A model generated the notes under the pieces. That model did no database searches. It saw only the letters and a program-made list of their open reading frames with translations, and was not told where the DNA came from. From NCBI GenBank assembly GCA_050116575.1, contig JASFOJ010000220.1, positions 1 to 6,599 on the forward strand: a stretch of 6,599 nt of DNA, written 5' to 3'. Below, piece by piece: positions 1-5,889 of this stretch (positions are counted from its first letter, which is position 1; every line of letters begins with the position of its first letter). The stretch is from JAKEGK01 sp050116575 (GTDB lineage: Bacteria; Pseudomonadota; Gammaproteobacteria; SZUA-152). A program made the translations under genes and the position numbers.

Positions 1-469
1 GGTGAAAGTGGCCGATGCTCCCTGGGAGCAAAATGCCTACTATAAACTACGCCAGCAGGTGTTTTCCAAGGAACAGAAAATCCTGCCGGACAACGAAAAA
101 GACAGCCAGGATTTCCGCGCCGTGCCCATCGTAGCAGTGGCTTCCAGTTGGGGTGTTACCGACACCGTGGTTGGCGCAGTGCGTATCTACAGTGTCGGCG
201 ACGATGTGTGGTTTGGCGGCCGGCTTTGCGTCGCCAGGGCGTACCGTGGATTCCGGGAGATTGGCAAGGCCCTGATCAACGAAGCGGTATCACGGGCTAT
301 CGACCTTGGTTGCAAACAATTTCTGGCCAATGTACAAATCCAAAACGAGCTTTATTTTCAGCGCCTGCATTGGAAAACCATAGAACACATTGAAGTGGAG
401 CATCGCCCCCATGCTCACATGCAGGCCATGCTGGAGCATTATCCGTTCATGAAAAGGTATGGCGCATGA
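1..469 (+). CDS. nitE: Nit1C GNAT-family N-acetyltransferase (MSMEG_0567/Sll0786 family), 5' end outside window
   Basis: This is a GCN5-related acyltransferase of the type found only in Nit1C clusters. Its substrate is not established; it is expected to act in the cytoplasm with the nitrilase and radical SAM proteins of the cluster. Counting from the GTG at position 2, the visible signs are an N-terminal LRQQVFSKEQ segment (16-25), the GGRLCV strand (72-77), the acetyl-CoA pyrophosphate-binding motif R-x-x-G-x-A (85-90, REIGKA), and the family-typical stretch NVQIQNELYFQRLHW (110-124) followed by HMQAMLEHYP (139-148). The frame is open to the window edge, and family members usually have a short N-terminal extension before this KVADAPWE segment. 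The GTG may therefore be an internal valine codon and the true start may lie upstream. The stop overlaps the nitF start in an ATGA arrangement, which indicates translational coupling. Family assignment is strong; the start is unknown. Confidence 0.9.
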   Translation, partial: VKVADAPWEQNAYYKLRQQVFSKEQKILPDNEKDSQDFRAVPIVAVASSWGVTDTVVGAVRIYSVGDDVWFGGRLCVARAYRGFREIGKALINEAVSRAIDLGCKQFLANVQIQNELYFQRLHWKTIEHIEVEHRPHAHMQAMLEHYPFMKRYGA

Positions 470-1515
470 TGCCGGTCAAACCTATGCCAGCTTCGCAGGC
501 AGCCAACGACGACAACGCTGACAGCGCCGCCAACGAGTTGCGAATCATCCGTGATGCGTTATGTCATGCACCGGAGTTACACGCCAAAACGCGTATCCAG
601 CCTGTGGCAGATCTTGTCAATAGCAAACCAGCCGCTGCCGATGTTTATGGTTCCCCCGGCGATGATTGTGCCGCCTTTGCCAGTGGCGCCGGTTACCAGT
701 TGCTGGCCATTGAAGGCATGCTGCCATGGTTTGTCAAAAACGATCCCTGGGCCGCCGGCTGGTCCGCCGTCATGGCCAACGTGAGTGATGTTGCCGCCAT
801 GGGCGGCCGGGCGACCTCGGTTGTAAACGCTTATTGGCATCATGACCAGGCGCAAGCCGACTTGATTATGCAAGGCATCCAAAATGCCTGCGATGTGTTT
901 GGCATTACCCTGGCTGGCGGGCACACCAATATGTCCATGTCCCACCAGGCGAGCCTGGCGGTCGCAGTCATGGGGTTCGCCACCCATTTGCTTTCCTGCC
1001 GTCATTTGCAACCGGGTCAGCCACTGTACATGGCCGTCGATTTGAACGGCCAATGGCACGGTGATAACAACTATTGGAATGTTTTGTCGGGCAAGCAGCG
1101 TGAACAAGTGCGTTCCATGTGGGACCTGTTGCCACAACTCGCTGAAGCCGGTCTGGTTACTGCGGCGAAAGATATTAGCAACGGTGGTGTGCTGGGAACC
1201 TTGTTAATGATGTTGGAGCTGAACTCATTGGGCGTGCGGATTGATATTGACGCAATACCACGGCCGGAAGACGAGGTGGATGTCATCCGCTGGCTCAAGG
1301 CCTTTCAAAGTTATGGGTTCCTGTTGACTGGTCCGGAACAGCACTCACATGAAGTGGAACAATATTTCGATACTCATGGCCTTACCTGCAAAATCATTGG
1401 CACGATTACCGAAGAGCCTGCTGTGATATTCGGCCGGGCCGACGCGAGCCTGGAGTTCTGGAATCTTGGCCAAACACCATTGACCGGAATGTCATTGGCA
1501 AAGAGGGGGCAATAA
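466..1515 (+). CDS. nitF: Nit1C AIR synthase (PurM)-like protein, Sll0787 family
   Basis: A 349-residue member of the PurM/HypE/ThiL/SelD-like ATP-binding superfamily, in the Sll0787 branch that accompanies Nit1C nitrilases. Superfamily members use ATP to activate an oxygen or amide group; the substrate of this branch is not established. Visible motifs are the N-terminal nucleotide/metal loop GDDCA (65-69), the conserved helix WSAVMANVSDVAAMGG (99-114, matching the PurM N-domain), AGGHT (150-154, equivalent to the GGET/GGHT turn), and the C-domain glycine motif KDISNGGVLGTLL (235-247) with SYGFLLT (282-288). Length and domain order fit a complete protein. The ATG at 466 is chosen because AAGG (454-457) lies 8 bases upstream; a second ATG at 469 would also work. 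The gene overlaps nitE by 4 bases and nitG by 1 base (TAATG), so all three are surely co-transcribed. Confidence 0.92.
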   Translation: MMPVKPMPASQAANDDNADSAANELRIIRDALCHAPELHAKTRIQPVADLVNSKPAAADVYGSPGDDCAAFASGAGYQLLAIEGMLPWFVKNDPWAAGWSAVMANVSDVAAMGGRATSVVNAYWHHDQAQADLIMQGIQNACDVFGITLAGGHTNMSMSHQASLAVAVMGFATHLLSCRHLQPGQPLYMAVDLNGQWHGDNNYWNVLSGKQREQVRSMWDLLPQLAEAGLVTAAKDISNGGVLGTLLMMLELNSLGVRIDIDAIPRPEDEVDVIRWLKAFQSYGFLLTGPEQHSHEVEQYFDTHGLTCKIIGTITEEPAVIFGRADASLEFWNLGQTPLTGMSLAKRGQ

Positions 1516-1805
1516 TGCCTGCAGTCAATTTCGTATTGCTATGGCCCGATGGGATGGAAGAAGAATGTTATTCACCATCCACGGTGGTGTATGACTATTT
1601 TCAGACCGGCGACAGTTATTCGCTGGATGAATTTATGAGTTTAAGTGAAGCGGCGCTGACCACTGCCTCGGAACGGGTACGACAACGTTACGGCTATACC
1701 TGTAGTTCTGCCAGTGACCAATTGAAAGTCATTCAGGCTCGCATTGACCATTTCAAGAGTTCGGACGCCAGGGGGCAGGTCGTCGTTTTAAACATGAGCC
1801 ATTAG
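1515..1805 (+). CDS. nitG: Nit1C small conserved protein, MSMEG_0570 family (nitrogen starvation response)
   Basis: A 96-residue soluble protein of the MSMEG_0570 family, whose known members sit in Nit1C operons. No catalytic function has been assigned to it. The family signature is clear: WPDG (10-13), the cysteine-containing CYSPSTVV (18-25), ASERVRQRYGY (51-61) and CSSASDQL (63-70). It has no signal peptide or membrane segment. The start ATG shares its A with the nitF stop. A strong purine-rich ribosome binding site, GAGGGGG, lies at 1504-1509, 5 bases upstream and inside the end of nitF. Conserved cysteines at 18 and 63 are candidates for metal or thiol chemistry, but that is inference. 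It probably acts as an accessory or partner to NitF, given the tight coupling. Confidence 0.9.
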   Translation: MPAVNFVLLWPDGMEEECYSPSTVVYDYFQTGDSYSLDEFMSLSEAALTTASERVRQRYGYTCSSASDQLKVIQARIDHFKSSDARGQVVVLNMSH

Positions 1806-1847
1806 TTAGCACACATTTTTTCAGTACAGAATTGAGGGGTAAACGTT

Positions 1848-3116
1848 ATGGAAAAGGCAGCGCAATATCATGAAGCAATCGTCGTCGGCGGCGGTCAGGC
1901 CGGCCTTTCCATGAGCTATTATCTCACGCAAAACCAAATCGACCATGTGGTGCTCAACAAAGGGGAACTGGCCGAAAGCTGGCGTCACGAGCGCTGGGAC
2001 AGTTTTTGCCTGGTGACTCCCAACTGGCAGTGCCAGTTACCGGGGTTTCACTACCAGGGCGATGACCCCGATGGTTTCATGGTCAAAGACGAAATCATTC
2101 AATACCTCGAGGATTACGTTGCTTCGTTTAGATCGCCGTTAAAAAACCGCGTGACCGTTGAAGAAATCGTTTACCAGGACGGCCTGTTTAAACTCAGCAC
2201 TACAGATGGCCCTTATAACGCCAAAAAAGTCGTCATCGCCTGCGGTTCCTATCACTACCCCAAAATTCCCACCATGGCGGAAAGGGTTCCAAAAGATGTC
2301 TCCCAGTTACACGCCGCGCACTATCGAAACGCCGAACAGCTTCCCGACGGCGCCGTGTTTGTGGTGGGCAGCGGGCAATCGGGCTGTCAGATCGCCGAAG
2401 ATTTACATCTCGCCGGACGCCAGGTTTATCTCTCTGTAGGCAGTGCACCACGTGTGACACGACGTTACCGGGGCAAGGAAGTCGTGAACTGGCTCGATGA
2501 AATGGGGTATTACGAGACGACCATCGATGATCATCCCGATGGGAAAGATGCGCGTAAAAAAACCAATCACTATGTTACGGGGCGGGACGGCGGCCGTGAT
2601 ATCAACCTGAGAATTCTTGCCCAGCAAGGCATGGGGCTTTTGGGGCATTTGTCATCTATAGAGCGCTACTACTTGCACTTTGAGAATGATCTCCAGCAGA
2701 ATCTGGATAGTGCCGACGAGGCGGCGAAACGAATCAATAGCGATATCGAACAATATATCGTGGACAACAACATTCAGGCGCCACCCGATGACAATATCAA
2801 ATCCACGTTTGTGCCCGATATCCAGCTCAAACTGGATCTAAGAAAAGAAAACATAACAACGATCATCTGGTCAACGGGATTCCATATGGATTTCAGCTGG
2901 ATCAAGCTGCCCGTGTTCGAGCCAGGCGGCTATCCCGACCAGGTACGCGGTGTTACCAATACCGAAGGCTTATACTTTCTCGGATTGAACTGGCAGAACA
3001 CCTGGGGTTCCGGGCGCTTTTACCATGTAGGGAGGGATGCGCACTATATCATGGAACACATATTACAAACTGAGAGTAGTTCGGTTGTCACAAATGACAA
3101 GGTATCAGCTTTATAA
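1848..3116 (+). CDS. nitH: Nit1C flavin-dependent oxidoreductase, MSMEG_0569 family
   Basis: A 422-residue FAD- and NAD(P)H-dependent oxidoreductase, related in fold to flavin monooxygenases, and the usual last gene of Nit1C clusters. It probably carries out an oxidation in the cluster's nitrogen or cyanide chemistry; the exact substrate is unknown. Two dinucleotide-binding motifs are visible: GGGQAGL (14-20, FAD) after a hydrophobic strand, and VVGSGQSG (172-179, NAD(P)H). The link segment ACGSYHYPKIP (131-141) and the late STGF turn (342-345) are standard for this fold. The C-terminal LGLNWQNTWGSGRFYHVGRDA block (378-398) is strongly patterned and looks family-specific. The ribosome binding site GAGGGG (1834-1839) is 8 bases before the ATG. 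The 42-bp gap after nitG has no obvious terminator, so it most likely belongs to the same operon. It is full length and intact. Confidence 0.93.
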   Translation: MEKAAQYHEAIVVGGGQAGLSMSYYLTQNQIDHVVLNKGELAESWRHERWDSFCLVTPNWQCQLPGFHYQGDDPDGFMVKDEIIQYLEDYVASFRSPLKNRVTVEEIVYQDGLFKLSTTDGPYNAKKVVIACGSYHYPKIPTMAERVPKDVSQLHAAHYRNAEQLPDGAVFVVGSGQSGCQIAEDLHLAGRQVYLSVGSAPRVTRRYRGKEVVNWLDEMGYYETTIDDHPDGKDARKKTNHYVTGRDGGRDINLRILAQQGMGLLGHLSSIERYYLHFENDLQQNLDSADEAAKRINSDIEQYIVDNNIQAPPDDNIKSTFVPDIQLKLDLRKENITTIIWSTGFHMDFSWIKLPVFEPGGYPDQVRGVTNTEGLYFLGLNWQNTWGSGRFYHVGRDAHYIMEHILQTESSSVVTNDKVSAL

Positions 3117-3173
3117 CATGGTTATAGTAACCAAATTTCCTCAGTGATATTAAGAATAAGAATACATTAGCGC

Positions 3174-3208
3174 GCAGGGCAGAATCAGCTTCTGCTATTC
3201 CGCCCTGC
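3174..3208. terminator. Imperfect hairpin between convergent genes, probable shared terminator
   Basis: GCAGGGC (3174-3180) pairs with GCCCTGC (3202-3208). After one A-C mismatch the stem continues with GAAT/ATTC, a bulged C at 3186, and AGC/GCT closing a 4-base loop, giving 14 base pairs in all. It lies 57 bp after the nitH stop and overlaps the last codons and stop (3195-3197) of the convergent minus-strand gene. Neither side has a strong T tract; the minus-strand exit is moderately T-rich. Efficiency as an intrinsic terminator is therefore uncertain, but the location between converging genes fits. Confidence 0.45.
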
Positions 3209-3536
3209 AAGTTACTGGTAATTCCAGATTGGTGATCATTATATTAACCAGCGCGTCGAAAGAAACATTGTCGTAGGTTTCAACCGTATCACTGTAGTTG
3301 GTTTCCTGCAGATTCGGATATTCAATATGAATCCCGTAACGCTCGTCTTCCTGCCCGTAGGTAAACACATATAACTGAATATTCGGGGTTGCCGGGTTCG
3401 CCAGTCGCACAGCCCGCTCGTCGTCCAGGGGGCTGTCAACAATCTCATAGCTCCCTTCCTGAAACCGCTCTGCCAGCATGAGCAATAAATGCTTAATGCT
3501 GATATCCTTGTTTGCGGCCCAAATATTCATACCCAT
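3195..3536 (-). CDS. Hypothetical protein, 113 residues
   Basis: I do not recognise this family. The reading frame encodes a soluble, acidic protein with no signal peptide, membrane segment or clear catalytic motif. It starts with an amphipathic helix (KHLLLMLAERFQ, 15-26), then has strand-like stretches (RAVRLANP 41-48; NIQLYVFTYG 52-61; RYGIHIEYP 66-74), and ends in a helix (FDALVNIMITNLEL, 93-106). This gives an alpha-beta-alpha pattern as in many small adaptor or immunity-like proteins, though no function can be claimed. Possible starts are the ATGs at 3536 and 3530; neither has a good ribosome binding site, and a stop lies 6 codons upstream, so no longer form exists. It converges on nitH and is divergent from the GAF-like gene. 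Support for it being real comes from the coherent protein composition and its isolated place between terminator and promoter regions. Confidence 0.72.
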   Translation of the reverse strand: MGMNIWAANKDISIKHLLLMLAERFQEGSYEIVDSPLDDERAVRLANPATPNIQLYVFTYGQEDERYGIHIEYPNLQETNYSDTVETYDNVSFDALVNIMITNLELPVTCRAE

Positions 3537-3693
3537 GGTGTCGAGTTCGCGATGTTAATTTTAGGATCTACTATATATGCATATCGCAAAGACCGTACCA
3601 GCTCCAAAATATGCCGTTAGCTTATAAAAATATACATTAAAACAATGCCTTATGTGTGTCGCCAGATAACAGTTCAGATACCCGTACCCCCGC

Positions 3694-3726
3694 TTGTCGT
3701 AAAAACCACAACAAATAGGATAGAAT
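3694..3726 (+). promoter_or_regulatory. Candidate sigma-70 promoter for the triple GAF-like gene
   Basis: TTGTCG (3694-3699) is followed after 16 bases by TAGGAT (3716-3721), each matching four of six consensus positions. An overlapping TAGAAT (3721-3726) matches five of six but would need a 21-base spacer. Transcription from here would give a leader of roughly 70 bases that contains the palindrome at 3778-3793. The assignment rests on consensus matching alone. Confidence 0.3.
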
Positions 3727-3777
3727 GGGCGTAGCACAACAAATTGCCAGACAACCGATAACAAGTCTGCATTCCCC

Positions 3778-3793
3778 GTTCTCCCGGGAGAAC
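3778..3793 (+). promoter_or_regulatory. Perfect 16-bp palindrome covering the ribosome binding site
   Basis: GTTCTCCCGGGAGAAC is a perfect 8+8 inverted repeat ending 5 bases before the ATG at 3799. Its right arm contains GGGAG (3786-3790), the Shine-Dalgarno element for the gene, with an 8-base spacer. In RNA it could fold as GTTCTC/GAGAAC around a CCGG loop, partly hiding the ribosome binding site. As DNA it has the symmetry of a dimeric repressor operator. The sequence alone does not separate these. Confidence 0.55.
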
Positions 3794-3798
3794 AATTA

Positions 3799-4731
3799 AT
3801 GAGCACCTTCATAAAAGTCATAGAAATCTGGACTCCAACCCCCGACCGACAGGGGCTGGCATTGGCGGACGGTTTATACGGCGAATACGACGAGCTCAGA
3901 CGCATCAGCGAACAACGCACGTTCGCCTATGACGAAGGCTTACCGGGCAAAGCCTGGGCCAGCGCCACACCCCAGATCATCACCGATCTTGAACACTCCT
4001 TTTTCCAGCGCAAGGAAGCCGTGGCGCGGGCCGGTATCAATACCGGCATCGCCGTTCCCATATTTACCGGCGAATTCATCAGTGCCGTCGTAGTATTACT
4101 CTGTGGCGTCGAAAAAAACCTGTCTGGCGCCATTGAACTGTGGGGCAAACAAAATGACAGGTCCACCGCACTAAGCTTGCTGGAAGGCCACTACGGCCCG
4201 CTGAAAACACTGGAAGAAGCAAGCCGTAACATACAATTTGCCAAAGGCAACGGCTTGCCCGGTTCGGTCTGGGACTACCACATTCCCATGCTCATCCCCG
4301 ATATGCAGGACACCGAACTATTTCAAAGAGCCAGCGCCGCTACCCTGGAAGGCATAACCTCAGCTATCGGCCTGCCTTTCAACTACTACACGGAAAAGGA
4401 GTACGTGCTGACATTCCTGTCGGCACACCGCACCCCCATCGCACGTCGCTTTGAAATCTGGATCCTGGACCGCGAATACAATAACCTGTTTTTTCACGCA
4501 GGCACCTGCGAGCACGGAGAAGATATTCAATCGTTGCACCAATACCAGTTCATCAAACGGGGTGAAGGAATACTGGGCCAGGTATGGTTAACCGGGATTC
4601 CCGCCATTAGCAGGGACTTGAAAAGTGACGGCCTGCTCAATAAAGATTCAACCGTTGAGTTAACCACCGCACTGGTGGTGCCTATCATCGAAGAAGGGTA
4701 TCTTAAGTCCGTGGTTGTGTTTATGTTTTAA
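3799..4731 (+). CDS. Protein of three tandem GAF-like modules, no output domain
   Basis: A 310-residue soluble protein with no signal peptide, membrane segment, kinase, cyclase or DNA-binding domain. It divides into three copies of one module with a period of about 105 residues. Each opens with an [IF]E[IL]W strand (8-11, 112-115, 218-221). Each then carries a G-[LI]-[LP]-G-x-x-W motif (GLPGKAW 47-53, GLPGSVW 152-158, GILGQVW 257-263), followed by P-x-I/L-I-x-D-L/M (58-64, 163-169, 268-274) and a late hydrophobic strand with VPI or LPF (86-88, 192-194, 294-296). The GLPGxxW...P...D pattern is typical of GAF sensor domains, which bind small ligands or pair subunits. A role in sensing or protein assembly is inferred. 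The first and second modules resemble each other most; the third has lost the proline of GLPG and the RA(G) helix residues. The start is fixed by GGGAG at 3786-3790. Confidence 0.82.
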   Translation: MSTFIKVIEIWTPTPDRQGLALADGLYGEYDELRRISEQRTFAYDEGLPGKAWASATPQIITDLEHSFFQRKEAVARAGINTGIAVPIFTGEFISAVVVLLCGVEKNLSGAIELWGKQNDRSTALSLLEGHYGPLKTLEEASRNIQFAKGNGLPGSVWDYHIPMLIPDMQDTELFQRASAATLEGITSAIGLPFNYYTEKEYVLTFLSAHRTPIARRFEIWILDREYNNLFFHAGTCEHGEDIQSLHQYQFIKRGEGILGQVWLTGIPAISRDLKSDGLLNKDSTVELTTALVVPIIEEGYLKSVVVFMF

Positions 4732-4863
4732 GCCAGTACAAGCCGTTTTAAGCTGTGAGGCCGAGTTCGACCCTAAGCAGACTGTCGTTGTTTTATCAAT
4801 AGTTAGTTAAATTTCTCAATAGCGGACACTGTGCGCTAATCAGTCGGCTAATACTGGAAAGTA
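4732..4863. other. Intergenic spacer without visible gene
   Basis: This is the convergent gap between the triple GAF-like gene and the recombinase. It is AT-rich in the middle (around 4790-4820) and contains no open frame with gene-like composition. No hairpin with a T tract was found that would clearly end the GAF-like transcript, so the hairpin at 4864-4886 may serve both directions. Confidence 0.4.
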
Positions 4864-4886
4864 AACCGGCCGACATGCGGCCGGTT
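4864..4886 (-). terminator. Rho-independent terminator of the recombinase gene
   Basis: AACCGGCCG (4864-4872) and CGGCCGGTT (4878-4886) form a perfect 9-bp GC-rich stem with a 5-base loop. It lies 13 bases beyond the recombinase stop. Read on the minus strand the stem is followed by TTTACTTTCC, an interrupted T tract whose first two T's close the stem, as expected for an intrinsic terminator. On the plus strand the exit is TTCTATAT, a weaker signal. Confidence 0.72.
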
Positions 4887-4899
4887 CTATATAATGCAT

Positions 4900-5526
4900 T
4901 TACACTTCTGTTTGTTCCGCCATTTCTAAGGCGTCGTCGACTTCGATGCCAAGATAGCGAACTGTGCTTTCCAGCTTGGTATGCCCCAAAAGCAATTGAA
5001 CGGCTCGTAAATTTTTCGTTCGGCGGTATATAAGCGTGGCTTTGGTACGGCGCAGGGAATGCGTACCGTAGGTGTTGGGTTCAAGACCAATAAGCGATAC
5101 CCAGGATTTAACGATGCGCGAGTATTGGTGAGTTGTAATGTGGGGAGAACGCGTGTTGCGGCTTGGAAACAGAAAATCATTGTGGTGTAGATTCGCTTGT
5201 TCAATCCAAGCGCCTATTGCGTTCCTGGTCTGCTCTGTCAGCTCGAATTGGACGGGTAAACCTGTTTTCTGTTGTACGATCATGGCACGTGATAAAACGT
5301 GACCGCCACGCACAACATCGGAGGCTTTAAGTTTGACGATATCGCATCCGCGAAGCTTGCTATCTATCGCGATGTTAAACAGAGCCAGGTCCCGGTTCTT
5401 TTGTGCCAATTGCAGGCGAATACGTATCGCGTAGACTTCATTCAGTTTAAGGGGTGGTTTCTGGCCAATTACTGTTCCTTTATTCCAAGGACTAAGCACT
5501 TCATTGCTAACAGGGGAATTGGGCAT
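4900..5526 (-). CDS. Short tyrosine recombinase (phage-type integrase family), catalytic domain only
   Basis: A 208-residue site-specific recombinase of the lambda-integrase/Xer superfamily, which cuts and rejoins DNA through a covalent phosphotyrosine. The full catalytic set is visible: Arg I in KLRGCDIVKL (R59), the beta-hairpin lysine in QQKTG (K87), H-x-x-R in HSLRRTKA (H156, R159), the LGH histidine (H182) and the nucleophile in VRYLG (Y191). So it should be active. The N-terminal SAM-like core-binding domain of ordinary 300-400-residue integrases is absent, giving the small size of FimB/FimE-type recombinases. The sequence resembles a widespread proteobacterial group of about 200-residue integrases found on plasmids and chromosomes, whose recombination sites are mostly undefined. 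The start at 5526 is supported by GGAGG (5534-5538) with a 7-base spacer. No transposase, excisionase or terminal inverted repeat accompanies it. Confidence 0.93.
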   Translation of the reverse strand: MPNSPVSNEVLSPWNKGTVIGQKPPLKLNEVYAIRIRLQLAQKNRDLALFNIAIDSKLRGCDIVKLKASDVVRGGHVLSRAMIVQQKTGLPVQFELTEQTRNAIGAWIEQANLHHNDFLFPSRNTRSPHITTHQYSRIVKSWVSLIGLEPNTYGTHSLRRTKATLIYRRTKNLRAVQLLLGHTKLESTVRYLGIEVDDALEMAEQTEV

Positions 5527-5533
5527 GGCGTTT

Positions 5534-5538
5534 CCTCC
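5534..5538 (-). promoter_or_regulatory. Strong ribosome binding site of the recombinase gene
   Basis: On the minus strand GGAGG is followed by 7 bases and the ATG at 5526. This near-perfect anti-16S match fixes the start and argues that the short, domainless form of the recombinase is the natural product rather than a remnant of a longer gene. Confidence 0.75.
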
Positions 5539-5555
5539 ATACGTGGATCGAAACC

Positions 5556-5561
5556 GTTATA
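5556..5561 (-). promoter_or_regulatory. Possible -10 element for the recombinase gene
   Basis: TATAAC on the minus strand matches five of six -10 consensus positions and would give a leader of about 20 bases before the ribosome binding site finishes. The only TTGCCA nearby (5574-5580 region) is too close to serve as a standard -35 element, so the assignment is weak. Confidence 0.25.
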
Positions 5562-5734
5562 TTTAGACTGAATTTGGCAAGTTGTGGTGCACCTAAGCAA
5601 CTTCACTTAGAAGCAAGATTCATCAATTTTGCGGATACATAAATGTAGCCATAGCTCACAAAAACAATCAGTTGCCAAACGATGGCCTGCGTATAAATAG
5701 ATTGAATCGCCAATTTCATTGAAACCCGTCACAC

Positions 5735-5772
5735 TTTTTGCCATACTCACTTTTCGTGTGGTTTTTTGCCAT
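5735..5772. repeat. 10-bp direct repeat pair TTTTTGCCAT
   Basis: Two identical copies (5735-5744 and 5763-5772) lie 28 bp apart start to start, close to but not exactly three helical turns. They are about 120-155 bp before the probable start of the exported repeat protein and about 210-245 bp before the recombinase start. They may be paired regulator sites; low sequence complexity (T runs) makes coincidence possible. Confidence 0.35.
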
Positions 5773-5889
5773 TTATATCATTAACCGCGATTTAGTAGTA
5801 ACCGGTTGAAAATAAGTTACTGATAATTCAAGCAGGCTCCTTGGCCGGGAATACCATTGGGTCAGCAGTATTTGGGGTCGTTCGTTGTA

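Larger units (their letters stand above)
3537..3798. promoter_or_regulatory. Divergent intergenic region
   Basis: This 262-bp spacer separates the minus-strand hypothetical gene from the plus-strand GAF-like gene and must hold the promoters of both. The left half (about 3560-3640) is AT-rich and includes ACTATATATGCATAT, compatible with a minus-strand -10 region, but no convincing -35/-10 pair could be fixed there. The right end carries a candidate plus-strand promoter and a 16-bp palindrome, listed separately. No other gene or RNA is apparent. Confidence 0.5.
5527..5889. other. 363-bp stretch without a gene
   Basis: This lies between the divergently transcribed recombinase and the exported repeat-protein gene, and is AT-rich compared with the flanking genes. 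It holds the recombinase ribosome binding site and possible -10, a 10-bp direct repeat TTTTTGCCAT (5735-5744 and 5763-5772), CACAC/GTGTG half-sites between those copies (5730-5734 and 5756-5760), and an 8-bp AACCGGTT palindrome (5800-5807). No coding frame of gene-like composition, tRNA or attachment-site duplication was seen. Confidence 0.5.

Noticed and set aside
577..1298. Minus-strand frames of 186 and 75 residues opposite nitF.
   Set aside because: They are shadows of the PurM-like coding sequence, which carries clear family motifs; no ribosome binding site or recognisable domain on the minus strand.
3561..3920. Minus-strand 119-residue frame crossing the divergent spacer into the GAF-like gene.
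   Set aside because: It overlaps the beginning of the well-supported triple-module gene and its promoter area, and its composition is not protein-like.
5299..5571. Plus-strand 90-residue frame opposite the recombinase.
   Set aside because: It is antisense to a recombinase with a complete catalytic set and has no independent support.
4772..5599. CCTAAGCA occurs on both sides of the recombinase (4772-4779 and 5592-5599), like attachment-site or target duplications.
   Set aside because: An 8-bp match between two spacers of this size is expected about once by chance, and the flanking bases differ.
5761..5794. TTGCCA (5766-5771) with GATTTA 17 bases later as a sigma-70 promoter, and a nearby GG...GC pair as a sigma-54 promoter, for the exported protein.
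   Set aside because: The -10 matches only two of six positions, and the GG to GC spacing is 6 rather than the required 10 bases.
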